A DNA stretch of 64,000 bases from Mucilaginibacter sp. 44-25 (GTDB lineage: Bacteria > Bacteroidota > Bacteroidia > Sphingobacteriales > Sphingobacteriaceae): contig MKTS01000012.1 of assembly GCA_001898335.1 (NCBI GenBank), positions 1 to 64,000 on the forward strand. The letters are read 5' to 3'. The position numbers and the translations under genes are program-made. The notes beneath the pieces were generated by a model. That model saw only the letters and a list, made by a program, of their open reading frames with translations. It was not told the DNA's origin and searched no databases. Shown in pieces: positions 53,625-61,918 of this stretch (its first letter is position 1; each line of letters opens with the position of its first letter).

Positions 53625-54533
53625 ATGAAGAAACTCCTTTGCCTGCTGTTAAGCATTACCACCTTCAGCGCCATAGCGCAAACCGACGCTAAGCTGACCG
53701 CCCAGTTGCAAAACCTGCTGAAAGATTTTCATGGCCGGGCAGGCGTGTATGTGCACAACTTAAAAACAGGCAAAACGGCCGCTATAAACGCCGATACGCT
53801 TTTCCCGACGGCAAGCATGATCAAAGTAAGCATACTGAACGGGGTGATGGATAAGATAGAAAAGGGCGACCTGCATTACAACCAAAAACTGGTTTACCGC
53901 GATTCGCTGCTGTACGCGGGCGAGGATATCCTTGGGTCATTCAAGAACGGCGATACCATACAACTGAGCAAGGTAACCATGCTGATGATCACCATGAGCG
54001 ATAACACGGCCAGCCTGTGGCTGCAAAAGCTGGTGGGCGGCGAGTATATTAATAACTGGCTGGCCACTAACGGCTTCAAGGTAATGCGGGTAAACTCGCG
54101 CGTGGCAGGCCGCGAGGACATGCGCAAAATATATGGTTGGGGCGTTACTACACCTTATGAAATGTGCCGGCTGTTTACCCTGATACATGAAGGTAAAGCC
54201 GTAAGCCCGGCGGCCAGCGAGCGCATGTACCGTACACTGAATCGTATTTACTGGGACGAGAACGCGCTATCGCAGATACCGCCTTATGTGCAGGCTATCT
54301 CTAAACAAGGCGCGGTTGACGCTTCTCGATCTGAAACGGTGTTGGTAAACGCCCCGCACGGCGATTACGTTTTTTCGATCATCACCAAAAACAACCAGGA
54401 CCAGAGCTGGACACCACAAAACGAGGCCGACATTCTTATTAAAAAAGTATCGGCCCTGCTATGGCACTATTTTGAGCCGCAAAGCAAATGGCAGCCAGCG
54501 CCAGGCGTGGATAAATTTATGCTGAACGAGTAG
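53625..54533 (+). CDS. Beta-lactamase-like serine hydrolase (class A fold)
   Basis: A 302-residue secreted protein with a signal peptide (MKKLLCLLLSITTFSAIAQ). It has the class A order: SxxK as S64-M-I-K67, SDN at 125-127, a Glu and TTP in REDMRKIYGWGVTTP (about 162-176) in place of the usual ExxLN omega loop, but KQG (227-229) where KTG or KSG is normal. The core fits the beta-lactamase2 family; the altered third motif makes true beta-lactamase activity uncertain and a peptidase or other hydrolase equally possible. Start at ATG 53625 gives a clean signal peptide; an in-frame ATG at 53604 is the alternative. Confidence 0.88.
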   Translation: MKKLLCLLLSITTFSAIAQTDAKLTAQLQNLLKDFHGRAGVYVHNLKTGKTAAINADTLFPTASMIKVSILNGVMDKIEKGDLHYNQKLVYRDSLLYAGEDILGSFKNGDTIQLSKVTMLMITMSDNTASLWLQKLVGGEYINNWLATNGFKVMRVNSRVAGREDMRKIYGWGVTTPYEMCRLFTLIHEGKAVSPAASERMYRTLNRIYWDENALSQIPPYVQAISKQGAVDASRSETVLVNAPHGDYVFSIITKNNQDQSWTPQNEADILIKKVSALLWHYFEPQSKWQPAPGVDKFMLNE

Positions 54534-54542
54534 TGGCTGATG

Positions 54543-55031
54543 TTATTCCAGTTCGGCCAGTAAACCGCGTACATCCAGCTGCCGGGTAAACATGGTAAGG
54601 TTGCCCTGCGCGTCTAACGGCCATTTTTCTCGGGGGCGGTCCCAATACAATTCTACACCATTACCATCAGGATCGTCCAGGTACAGGGCTTCTGATACGC
54701 CGTGGTCTGATGCGCCGCTAAGCGGGTAACCCTTATCCAGCAAGCGTTTCAGGATAGTCGCCAGGTCCTTTCTTTCCGGGTAAAGTATAGCCGTGTGGAA
54801 CAAGCCCGGTGCATATTGTGGTGCCGGAGGTGCGCCCTTGCTTTGCCAGGTGTTTAACCCTACATGGTGGTGGTAGCCACCGGCAGATATAAAGGCGGCC
54901 TGGTCGCCGTACATGGTCACCAGTTCAAAACCAAGCAGGTCGCAATAAAAAGCCATTGACTGTTGCAGATCGCTCACCTTTAAATGTACGTGCCCTATGC
55001 GGGTTTGGGCAGGTATTTTATAGTCGCTCAT
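54543..55031 (-). CDS. VOC-family (glyoxalase/dioxygenase-like) protein
   Basis: A 162-residue protein with two beta-alpha-beta-beta-beta half-repeats and the metal-ligand residues of the VOC superfamily: IGHVHLKVSDLQQSMAFYCDLLGFELV, YHHHVGLNTWQSKGAPP, FHTAILYPERKDLATILKRLLDKGYPLSGASDHGVSEALYLDDPDGNGVELYWDRP. The pattern is closest to extradiol dioxygenase-like members (often named CatE-like), but which reaction it runs cannot be told. Monocistronic, convergent with the beta-lactamase-like gene. Confidence 0.9.
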   Translation of the reverse strand: MSDYKIPAQTRIGHVHLKVSDLQQSMAFYCDLLGFELVTMYGDQAAFISAGGYHHHVGLNTWQSKGAPPAPQYAPGLFHTAILYPERKDLATILKRLLDKGYPLSGASDHGVSEALYLDDPDGNGVELYWDRPREKWPLDAQGNLTMFTRQLDVRGLLAELE

Positions 55032-55044
55032 GATATTCGCGTTT

Positions 55045-55262
55045 AATGTTGTAAAGTTTTAATGTTGAAAGGTTGGAAAGTTGAAATGTTTCCTACCTTA
55101 TAATCAAAGCTAAGTTGTTTTTAAACAAAATTTGTCGCTACAAAGCAATTTATATGTTTAAACATTTATTCTAAATTGATCACTCCCCATTTAACGTTTC
55201 AACGTTCGAACATTCCAACTTTCGAACAACAAAAACATTCAAACCTTTCAACTTTCCAACGC
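55045..55262. repeat. Octad inverted arrays
   Basis: Left block (55050-55097): GTTTTAAT, GTTGAAAG, GTTGGAAA, GTTGAAAT. Right block (55190-55262): ATTTAACG, TTTCAACG, TTCGAACA, TTCCAACT, TTCGAACA, then ATTCAAAC, CTTTCAAC, TTTCCAAC. The two blocks are complementary, separated by about 90 bases of unrelated AT-rich DNA. Fills the divergent gap of the VOC and engB genes. Confidence 0.8.
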
Positions 55263-55285
55263 TCCTCCCACAAAATAATAAACCG

Positions 55286-55293
55286 TACCTTTG
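55286..55293 (+). promoter_or_regulatory. -7 promoter box immediately before engB
   Basis: TACCTTTG, exact consensus, only 4 bases before the ATG at 55298, predicting a leaderless engB mRNA. Confidence 0.55.
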
Positions 55294-55297
55294 CGCT

Positions 55298-55927
55298 ATG
55301 GTAATCAAAACTGCCGATTTTATTTGCAGCAACACGCAGATATCCAAGCTGCCGCCGCCGTTGAAGCCCGAATATGCTTTCATTGGCAGGTCAAACGTGG
55401 GTAAGTCGTCACTCATTAATATGCTTACGCAGAAGAAGGGGTTGGCCAAAACCTCGCAAACCCCGGGTAAAACGCAGCTTATTAACCACTTCCTCATTAA
55501 TGAGAACTGGTATATTGTGGATCTGCCGGGCTACGGTTACGCGCGCATATCCAAAAGTAAAAAAGAGGACTGGAACAAATTTATACGTGCCTACCTGGAT
55601 AAGCGCGAAAGCCTGCAATGTGTAATGGTACTGATAGACAGCCGCCTGGAACCGCAGAAGATAGACCTTGAGTTTTGCAACTGGCTGGGCGAAAAAGGCC
55701 TGCCCTTTGTAACCATATTTACCAAGGCCGATAAGCAAAGCAGTGTAAAAACCGACCAGAACATTGCCAAATTCCGCAAGGCCTTACTGGCATATTTTGA
55801 GGAAGCGCCGCAGTTTTTTATCACCTCGGCAGAAAACCTTTTGGGCCGCGATGAGGTACTCAACTTTATTGACTCCATTAACCAGGGGTTTGAGAAACCT
55901 CTGTTTAGTGATGAGCACTATCAATAG
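55298..55927 (+). CDS. engB: Ribosome biogenesis GTPase EngB/YsxC
   Basis: Essential GTPase acting in large-subunit assembly. The 209-residue protein carries G1 GRSNVGKSS (residues 30-38), G2/G3 TSQTPGKTQ and DLPGYGYARI, G4 TKADK near 145 and G5 SAEN, with the family's conserved EYAFIGRSNVGKSSLINMLTQKKGLAKTS. Length is typical. The ATG follows the promoter by 4 bases. Followed by a prenyltransferase gene on the same strand. Confidence 0.97.
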   Translation: MVIKTADFICSNTQISKLPPPLKPEYAFIGRSNVGKSSLINMLTQKKGLAKTSQTPGKTQLINHFLINENWYIVDLPGYGYARISKSKKEDWNKFIRAYLDKRESLQCVMVLIDSRLEPQKIDLEFCNWLGEKGLPFVTIFTKADKQSSVKTDQNIAKFRKALLAYFEEAPQFFITSAENLLGRDEVLNFIDSINQGFEKPLFSDEHYQ

Positions 55928-56024
55928 GTTCAGATGATGCCAAACACGGAATTTTGACTGATGAATACTCATGTAAAATTCAGCAGTGTAAGGAAAAACT
56001 CTGATATTTGTGTTTCAGTTTAAG

Positions 56025-56879
56025 ATGAAAAAATATTTTTCGCTCGTTACGTTTTCGCATACCATTTTTGCCATGCCCTTTGCCTTTATAGGCTTTTTTC
56101 TGGCGGTTACTACTACCAGTCATAAATTTGAGTGGCAAAAACTGGTGATGATGCTGTTGTGTATGGTATTTGCCCGTAACTCGGCAATGGCCTTTAACCG
56201 CTACCTGGACAGGAACATTGATGCCAAAAACCCGCGCACCAAACAGCGCGACATACCCGCCGGCCGCATAACGCCAGCCGCCGCGCTAACCTTTACGCTG
56301 GCCAACTGCGCCTTGTTTATATTCACCACCTGGTTTATTAATCCGCTGTGTTTTTATCTTTCGCCGGTAGCCTTATTGGTGGTTTTGGGTTACAGCGGCA
56401 CCAAACGTTTTACCGCGCTTTGCCACATGGTATTGGGTTTAGGATTGTCACTTGCCCCTATAGGCGCTTACCTGGTGGTTACCGGCGCCTTTGCCTTAAC
56501 GCCTATCTTTTTTTCTTTAGCGGTATTTTGCTGGGTAAGCGGCTTTGATATTATTTACGCCCTGCAAGACGAAGATTTTGACCGCAGCGAAAAACTGCAC
56601 TCCATCCCTGCCTGGCTGGGTAAGGTAAACGCTTTAAGGCTATCAACCGTACTACACGTATTTTCGGCCATATTTGTTATTATGCCGGTGATGTATACCC
56701 ATGTAGGTTTACTTTATTATGTGGGTATAGTGGTATTTTGCAGCATGCTGGTGTACCAGCACCTGCTGGTAAAACCCCACGACCTGAGCCGTGTGAACCT
56801 GGCCTTTATGACCACCAATGGTATTGCCAGCGTGGTTTTCGCCGCCTTCTTTTTATTAGACAGGTTATGGATGCGATAA
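56025..56879 (+). CDS. UbiA-type prenyltransferase
   Basis: A 284-residue membrane protein with nine hydrophobic helices and the two Asp-rich motifs of the UbiA superfamily: NRYLDRNIDAKNPRTKQRDIP near residue 58 and DIIYALQDEDFDRSEKLHSIP near 190. It transfers an isoprenoid chain to an aromatic acceptor. Its closest name is the 4-hydroxybenzoate polyprenyltransferase-like group; in Bacteroidota that branch has been linked to menaquinone synthesis by the futalosine route (MqnP), but no other quinone gene lies here, so the acceptor is open. Start at ATG 56025. It ends inside the next gene by 13 bases. Confidence 0.9.
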   Translation: MKKYFSLVTFSHTIFAMPFAFIGFFLAVTTTSHKFEWQKLVMMLLCMVFARNSAMAFNRYLDRNIDAKNPRTKQRDIPAGRITPAAALTFTLANCALFIFTTWFINPLCFYLSPVALLVVLGYSGTKRFTALCHMVLGLGLSLAPIGAYLVVTGAFALTPIFFSLAVFCWVSGFDIIYALQDEDFDRSEKLHSIPAWLGKVNALRLSTVLHVFSAIFVIMPVMYTHVGLLYYVGIVVFCSMLVYQHLLVKPHDLSRVNLAFMTTNGIASVVFAAFFLLDRLWMR

Positions 56880-57469
56880 GCCAGCAGCAGTTAAACCAGT
56901 TTCGGCAACAGGCCGCCGCCTATATTGAATTTAACGAGGCGGAGTGGATTATTTTTATACAGCACCTCAGCATAAAACAGTACCGGAAAAAAGAGCATTT
57001 TACAGTGCCGGGCGAGGTGTGCAAAACCATAGGCTTTGTGCTTTCCGGCTCGGTAAGGTATTACCACCTGATTGATGGTAAGGATATTACCAATTACTTC
57101 AGTTTTGAGAATGATTATGTGAGCTCTTACAAAAGCTTCTTAACCGGCGAACCCTGCATCAGCTATATACAAGCGTTGGAACCCACTACTATCCTTACCA
57201 TCAGCAAGAAAAATTGGGACGCTATGCTCAATAATCCCATGCTGGCTTACAAAATAGAACGTTTTGGCCGCCTGCTGGCCGAATACTATCTTATTTGCTA
57301 TGAAGACCGCGTTACCTCCTTTATCACCCAAACACCGGAAGAGCGCTATCTTAAACTCCTCGAAAGCGGTAAAGACATCATCCGCCGTATGCCGCAACAC
57401 TACATCGCCAATTTCCTGGGCATTACGCCGGTATCACTGTCGCGGATAAAGAGAAGGATTTTGGTATAG
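56867..57469 (+). CDS. Crp/Fnr-family transcription regulator
   Basis: A 200-residue protein with a cyclic-nucleotide-binding-type beta-roll (YRKKEHFTVPGEVCKTIGFVLSGSVRYYHLIDGKDITNYFSFENDYVSSYKSFLTG) and a C-terminal helix-turn-helix (MPQHYIANFLGITPVSLSRIKRRIL). It belongs to the many short Crp-like regulators of Bacteroidota without a conserved effector pocket. The start is ATG 56867, inside the end of the prenyltransferase gene with 13 bases overlap, so the pair is probably coupled; targets unknown. An alternative much longer frame exists upstream but overlaps coding sequence and is rejected. Confidence 0.92.
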   Translation: MDAISQQQLNQFRQQAAAYIEFNEAEWIIFIQHLSIKQYRKKEHFTVPGEVCKTIGFVLSGSVRYYHLIDGKDITNYFSFENDYVSSYKSFLTGEPCISYIQALEPTTILTISKKNWDAMLNNPMLAYKIERFGRLLAEYYLICYEDRVTSFITQTPEERYLKLLESGKDIIRRMPQHYIANFLGITPVSLSRIKRRILV

Positions 57470-57472
57470 CCG

Positions 57473-57560
57473 CACCCCACTCTCTCCATAGGAGAGGGGT
57501 TATAAATGTTGCCTAATCTCTAATCTCCAGCCTCTAATCACTCCCCCCAATTTCTTATCT
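57473..57560. repeat. Palindromic repeat followed by a heptad array
   Basis: CACCCCACTCTCTCCATAGG then AGAGGGGT (hairpin of the CCCTCTCC type) and, 20 bases later, tandem 7-mers CTAATCT, CTAATCT, CCAGCCT, CTAATCA. Both lie between the Crp gene and the epimerase gene. Confidence 0.7.
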
Positions 57561-57623
57561 TAAGATAACGTTTTCAGTATCAGGCTTTCTTCACCTTTGT
57601 ATCATACCAAAAACAGAGAAACC

Positions 57624-58556
57624 ATGATACATACCATTTTAGGTGCAGGCGGCCCGGTGGCCAACGCCCTTACCGATGAGCTGATAAAAAATAATAAGAC
57701 CGTACGCCTGGTAAGCCGCCGCCCGGTGGATATAAAAAACGAAAACGTAAGCTGGCAAAAGGCAGACCTGCTTGATCTTGAACAGGTAAGGCAGGCCGCA
57801 ATGGGATCTGGCGTGATATACCTTTGCGCCGGATTAGTATATGATATTGACATATGGCGCCAGCAATGGCCGGTAATTATGCGCAATGTGATAGAGGTTA
57901 CCAAAGCCAACAACGCCCGTTTAATTTTCTTTGATAATATTTACATGTATGGCCTTGTGAACGGCCCTATCACCGAAGAAACGCCTTATAAACCCAATAG
58001 TAAAAAAGGGGAAATACGGGCCGGTGTAGCCAACATGCTGATGGATGAGGTAAAGGCCGGTAACATAAAGGCCACCATAGCCCGCGCTCCCGACTTTTAC
58101 GGCACCAGCAGCACCAACGCATTCTTTGATATGATGGTAATGGCTAAATACGCCAAAAAACAAAGCGCGCAATGGCTTGGCGACCCTAACAAGCTGCATA
58201 ACTTTATTTACATACCAGATGCAGGTCGTGCGATGTACCTGCTTGGCCAATCGCCGGAGAGTGATAACCAGGTGTGGCACCTACCCACCGCCCCTGCCAT
58301 TACCGGCCACCGGTTTCTGGAAATTGCTGCGCGTACTTATGGCGTGAAACCTAAATTTATGCGTGTGGGTAAGCTAATGCTAAAACTGATGGGCCTTTTT
58401 GTAAAAGTAATTGCCGGCACCGTTGAAATGTACTACCAGTACGACCACGACTATAACTTTAACAGCGACAAATTTGAGCGTGCCTTTAACTTTAAGCCCA
58501 CCAGTTACGAGGAGGGTATAAGGGAAGTAGCGAGGACGATATATAAGCCTGAGTGA
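57624..58556 (+). CDS. NAD(P)-dependent epimerase/dehydratase-type protein
   Basis: A 310-residue extended short-chain dehydrogenase: Rossmann loop LGAGGPVANALTDEL at the N-terminus (G-x-G-G-x-x-x-x, a variant of GxxGxxG), DNIYMYGLVNGP with the Tyr of the active site and a Lys four residues later absent or shifted (the YxxxK is not clearly present), and PDFYGTSSTNAFFDMMV. Later HNFIYIPDAGRAMYLLGQ fits substrate-side residues of NAD-dependent epimerases. Substrate unknown. Start at ATG 57624. Its promoter is a near match CACCTTTG ending 28 bases upstream. Confidence 0.85.
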   Translation: MIHTILGAGGPVANALTDELIKNNKTVRLVSRRPVDIKNENVSWQKADLLDLEQVRQAAMGSGVIYLCAGLVYDIDIWRQQWPVIMRNVIEVTKANNARLIFFDNIYMYGLVNGPITEETPYKPNSKKGEIRAGVANMLMDEVKAGNIKATIARAPDFYGTSSTNAFFDMMVMAKYAKKQSAQWLGDPNKLHNFIYIPDAGRAMYLLGQSPESDNQVWHLPTAPAITGHRFLEIAARTYGVKPKFMRVGKLMLKLMGLFVKVIAGTVEMYYQYDHDYNFNSDKFERAFNFKPTSYEEGIREVARTIYKPE

Positions 58557-58576
58557 ATTACTTTTAAAAAAACATA

Positions 58577-58670
58577 TCATTGCGAGCGATAGCGTGGCAA
58601 TCTCAGAGAACAAGCGCGCTAACCTGCCCCTGAGATTGCCACGTCGCTTTCGCTCCTCGCAACGACATGG
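58577..58670. repeat. Long inverted repeat (TCATTGCGAGCGATAGCG type)
   Basis: TCATTGCGAGCGATAGCGTG with GCAATCTCAG on the left and CTGAGATTGCCACGTCGC with TTTCGCTCCTCGCAACGACA on the right: about 30-bp imperfect arms around 23 bases. The most complete copy of this family here; decayed relatives are at 22857 and 44244. Confidence 0.8.
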
Positions 58671-58677
58671 TGTATAA

Positions 58678-58857
58678 GTTTACTCACCCCTACCCCCTCT
58701 TTGCAGTGCAAAAAGGGGGTTATTTTATTTATCCTCATTATCATTTCATTTCCTCACCCTCTTTGCGTATAGTCAAGAAGTATCATTACTTTATTTTTCC
58801 TCACCCTCTTTGCGCAGCAGAGAGGGTCGGCCAGCGTAGCGGTGCCGGGGTGAGCCG
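58678..58857. repeat. Cluster of CCCTCTTTGC palindromic repeats
   Basis: Three partial copies: CCCCCTCTTTGCAGTGCAAAA at 58690, a truncated CTCACCCTCTTTGCG at 58753, and a full CTCACCCTCTTTGCGCAGCA unit at 58799 with the tail GGTCGGCCAGCGTAGCGGTG. The last is closely related to 25336-25394. This and the neighbouring repeats fill the 395-base gap 58557-58951; no gene was seen. Confidence 0.7.
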
Positions 58858-58889
58858 GCCCGGTTTTCTTTACATCTTCCCGACTTACG

Positions 58890-58946
58890 GTCTTCCCAAC
58901 TTCCTAACTTATCTGCATATTTGCATATAAGCATATCTGCACATCA
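58890..58946. repeat. Octad array (TATCTGCA family)
   Basis: Degenerate 8-mers TATCTGCA, TATTTGCA, TATAAGCA, TATCTGCA immediately before the M3 peptidase gene, preceded by CTTCCCGACTTACGG-type words of similar period. Confidence 0.7.
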
Positions 58947-58951
58947 ATTAT

Positions 58952-60652
58952 ATGATCCACAAAAAAACACGTACCTATATCCCGGAGAACCTCGAAATTA
59001 AATGGGAAACCCTGGAGCCGATATACAAAGAACTGCTTGAACGGCCTATCAATTCGGTTGAAGAGCTGGAGCAGTGGCTGCGCGATGGCAGCGAACTACA
59101 AGCCGCTTTAGAAGAAGATTTTGCCTGGCGCTACATTCGCATGACCTGCGATACCACCAGCGACGAACTGCTGCAAAACTTCCAGTATTTCGCTACCGAA
59201 ATTGAGCCTAAAACAGCGCCTTATAACAACGAGCTGAATAAAAAGCTGGTGAACAGTGAATATGTTGACCAACTGAACGAAGAAAAATATTATATAATGC
59301 TCCGCGGCGTACGCAAGCAGCTTGAATTGTTCCGTGAGGAGAATATCCCGCTGCAAACGCAGATACAGGTGGAGCAGCAGAAGTACCAGTCGATCACCGG
59401 CGCTATGTCGGTACACATTGGCGAGAAGGAGTATACACTGGAGCAGGCTTCTGTTTTTCTGAAAGATACGGACCGTGCCAAAAGGCAGGATGCCTGGGAA
59501 AAGATCACCGCGCGACGCCTGCAGGATAAGGAAAAGCTGGACGAATTATTTAACCACCTGCGTGGCCTGCGCCACCAGGTAGCGTTGAATGCCGGCTTCG
59601 AGAACTTCCGCGATTATATGTTCCAGGCGTTGGGCCGGTTTGATTATACCCCGCAGGATTGCTACGCTTTCCATGCCGCTATAGAAACAGAAGTGGTGCC
59701 TATTCTTCGCGAATTTGCCGAGCAGCGCCGCGAAGCTTTGGGCGTAGAAAGCCTTAAACCCTGGGATATGGATGTAGACCCGCATGGCCGCGCCGCATTA
59801 AAACCGTTCAGCAATGGTGGCGAACTAATCGAAAAATCTATCCAGTGTTTCTCTAATATCAACCGTTATTTAGGCGAGCGCCTGGAGATCATGAAGGATA
59901 ATAACCTGTTTGATGTGGAGAGCCGCAAAGGCAAAGCGCCAGGCGGTTATAACTATCCATTGTCAGAAACCGGGGCACCTTTCATTTTCATGAACTCGGC
60001 CAACACCTTCCGCGATCTCACAACGATGGTACACGAGGGCGGCCACGCGGTACATACCTTCCTGACAGCCGACCTGGAATTAAATGATTTTAAACACTGC
60101 CCAAGCGAAGTAGCCGAACTGGCATCCATGTCAATGGAGCTCATATCAATGGATAACTGGAACGTTTACTTTGATAACGAGGAAGACCTGAAACGCGCCA
60201 AACGCGACCAGCTATATGATGTATTGAAAACCCTGCCTTGGGTAGCCGTGGTTGACCAGTTCCAGCACTGGATATACACCAACCCCGACCATACCGATGC
60301 CGAGCGCACCGAAGCCTGGTTAAAGATATACGAACCTTTCGGCGCAGGCTTTGCCGACTGGAGCGGCCTTACCGAAGCCGAGCAGAACCTGTGGCAAAAA
60401 CAACTGCACATTTTTGAAGTGCCTTTCTATTACATTGAATACGGCATGGCCCAACTTGGCGCCATAGCGGTATGGAAAAATTACAAGGAAAACCCGGAGA
60501 AAGGTTTACAGCAATATCTGGACGCTTTAAAATTGGGTTATACCAAAACCATTAAGGAGATCTACGAAACAGCCGGGATCAAATTTGATTTCAGCGCGGA
60601 CTATGTAAAAGAGCTCGCCGAATTTGTAAAAGCCGAAATGGATAAAATATAA
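58952..60652 (+). CDS. M3 family oligoendopeptidase
   Basis: A 566-residue cytosolic zinc metallopeptidase of the oligoendopeptidase F group. The catalytic HEGGHAVH lies at residues 361-368 (His361, Glu362, His365), followed about 25 residues later by the third ligand in CPSEVAELASMSMEL. No signal peptide. It degrades peptides of about five to fifteen residues. Length is typical. It starts directly after an octad repeat and ends at a CCCTCTCCG-type terminator hairpin. Confidence 0.96.
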   Translation: MIHKKTRTYIPENLEIKWETLEPIYKELLERPINSVEELEQWLRDGSELQAALEEDFAWRYIRMTCDTTSDELLQNFQYFATEIEPKTAPYNNELNKKLVNSEYVDQLNEEKYYIMLRGVRKQLELFREENIPLQTQIQVEQQKYQSITGAMSVHIGEKEYTLEQASVFLKDTDRAKRQDAWEKITARRLQDKEKLDELFNHLRGLRHQVALNAGFENFRDYMFQALGRFDYTPQDCYAFHAAIETEVVPILREFAEQRREALGVESLKPWDMDVDPHGRAALKPFSNGGELIEKSIQCFSNINRYLGERLEIMKDNNLFDVESRKGKAPGGYNYPLSETGAPFIFMNSANTFRDLTTMVHEGGHAVHTFLTADLELNDFKHCPSEVAELASMSMELISMDNWNVYFDNEEDLKRAKRDQLYDVLKTLPWVAVVDQFQHWIYTNPDHTDAERTEAWLKIYEPFGAGFADWSGLTEAEQNLWQKQLHIFEVPFYYIEYGMAQLGAIAVWKNYKENPEKGLQQYLDALKLGYTKTIKEIYETAGIKFDFSADYVKELAEFVKAEMDKI

Positions 60653-60659
60653 ATCTTCA

Positions 60660-60688
60660 CCCTCTCCGTACCGGAGAGGGTTTTTTGT
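60660..60688 (+). terminator. Terminator of the M3 peptidase gene
   Basis: CCCTCTCCG-TAC-CGGAGAGGG then six T, 8 bases after the stop. The stem words match the intergenic CCCTCTCC repeat family, so a repeat may have become the terminator. Confidence 0.88.
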
Positions 60689-60700
60689 TTAACACAATAC

Positions 60701-61189
60701 ATGAACCAGCTTATCAACTTCTTCTGGACCGTTATCTGCTTTGCTCCGGTACTCGCTTACTGGTTTAAGGCTTTTGATGCGGGTTGGTTAATAACGACTA
60801 TTGGCGTAAGCTTGCTGTCGCTATTAATTCCCCCTAAAAAATTGCAGCTTAGTTACCGGTCTAAGTTTTACGAAGCGCTCGGCGTAAGGTTTATCCGCAA
60901 GTGTGTACAAAACGGCGATTGGGCCAACCGCCGTTCCCGGGCAAAGGATCCTCAATATAAGCATATCCGTAACCGCGGCCAGGCGCAGGCTTATAAACGC
61001 ACCATAGCCATGTATGAGCGCTTCCATTTACTGTGCCTGGTGCTTTTCTTTTTCACGGCTATTTTAGCCGTAAATAATGGCTATTACCTGCTCGCGGTAC
61101 TCATTATAATAGGCAATATCATCTACAATGCCTGCCCGGTACTACTACAACAATACAATAAAACAAGATTGCTAAATATCAGTAAATAA
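60701..61189 (+). CDS. Small membrane protein, possibly CrtO acyltransferase-like
   Basis: A 162-residue protein with two N-terminal helices, a basic middle (IRKCVQNGDWANRRSRAKDPQYKHIRNRGQAQAYKRT) and two more helices ending YLLAVLIIIGNIIYNACPVLLQQYNKTRL. That last motif (N-x-x-P-x-L-x-Q-x-Y-N-x-x-R) resembles the end of the glycosyl-4,4'-diaponeurosporenoate acyltransferase (CrtO) family from memory, which adds an acyl chain to a carotenoid glycoside. No carotenoid gene is nearby, so this is a weak hint. It lies 48 bases after the M3 gene, beyond a terminator. Confidence 0.6.
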   Translation: MNQLINFFWTVICFAPVLAYWFKAFDAGWLITTIGVSLLSLLIPPKKLQLSYRSKFYEALGVRFIRKCVQNGDWANRRSRAKDPQYKHIRNRGQAQAYKRTIAMYERFHLLCLVLFFFTAILAVNNGYYLLAVLIIIGNIIYNACPVLLQQYNKTRLLNISK

Positions 61190-61264
61190 GATATTTAATG
61201 ATATTTGAAGCGTCCCTAAGGCACATCAATTAAAACTTATCCGTGTTTAAGCCGTTACTTATAC

Positions 61265-61915
61265 ATGAAAAAGTTAATTGCATTTGTGAGCCTTGTGCTG
61301 TTTGCTGCAAAAAGCTTTGCACAAGGCCAGGTACCGTTAAAGCCGGTTAAAATTGATAGCGTGATCACCATCTCCCTCCCGGAGAAATACACCAAAAAGG
61401 ACACCTTAGGCCAAACCATTTATAACGCCAATGGCGCATATGGTTACATGAGCGTGATACGCGCGCCTAACCAGGACAAAAAGCCCTTACAGAAAGAGAA
61501 AGACCTGAATAAGGTACTGCAGGATTATGTAAAAGGTATTAAAGGACAAAGCAATGGCGATGTAATGAACCTGCGCGATACCACCGTAGGGCATTTAAAA
61601 GCTAAAACCTTTACCCTCGAGGTGGATGAAGGCGCGGGTATACAATCGCGTAATTTTATCATCGTATATACCAAGGATGTTACTTATACCATTGAGTATT
61701 ACTACGAGGCCTTGAGGAAAGACCTGGCGAAAAGTGAGTACAAACTTTACTCGGCATCGCTTAAAGTATCGCCGGAGCTACAGCGTACCGACCAGTATTT
61801 GAGCAATGCCAAAGGTATGTCAACCGCTGCTAAGGTGGGGGTCTTTGGAGGCGCTGCTCTGCTTGTTATTGTAATTGTGGTATTAATTACCCGCAAAAAA
61901 AGAGCGATGGCTTAA
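61265..61915 (+). CDS. Secreted or membrane-anchored protein, unknown
   Basis: A 216-residue protein with a signal peptide (MKKLIAFVSLVLFAAKSFAQ), a soluble domain (VITISLPEKYTKKDTLGQTIYN...DLNKVLQDYVKGIKGQ...) and a C-terminal membrane helix VGVFGGAALLVIVIVVLITR followed by KKRAMA. This makes it an inner-membrane protein with its domain in the periplasm. I do not recognise a family. Convergent with the PAP2 gene; the stops are 3 bases apart. Confidence 0.75.
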   Translation: MKKLIAFVSLVLFAAKSFAQGQVPLKPVKIDSVITISLPEKYTKKDTLGQTIYNANGAYGYMSVIRAPNQDKKPLQKEKDLNKVLQDYVKGIKGQSNGDVMNLRDTTVGHLKAKTFTLEVDEGAGIQSRNFIIVYTKDVTYTIEYYYEALRKDLAKSEYKLYSASLKVSPELQRTDQYLSNAKGMSTAAKVGVFGGAALLVIVIVVLITRKKRAMA

Positions 61916-61918
61916 CGG

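Noticed and set aside
55180..55497. Minus-strand frame of 105 codons over the engB start
   Set aside because: It is open because of octad repeats and antisense engB; no homology or start signal.
56738..56866. Extension of the Crp-type regulator upstream of 56867
   Set aside because: It overlaps the prenyltransferase gene in another frame and reads as a non-domain Pro/Gly/Cys-rich peptide.
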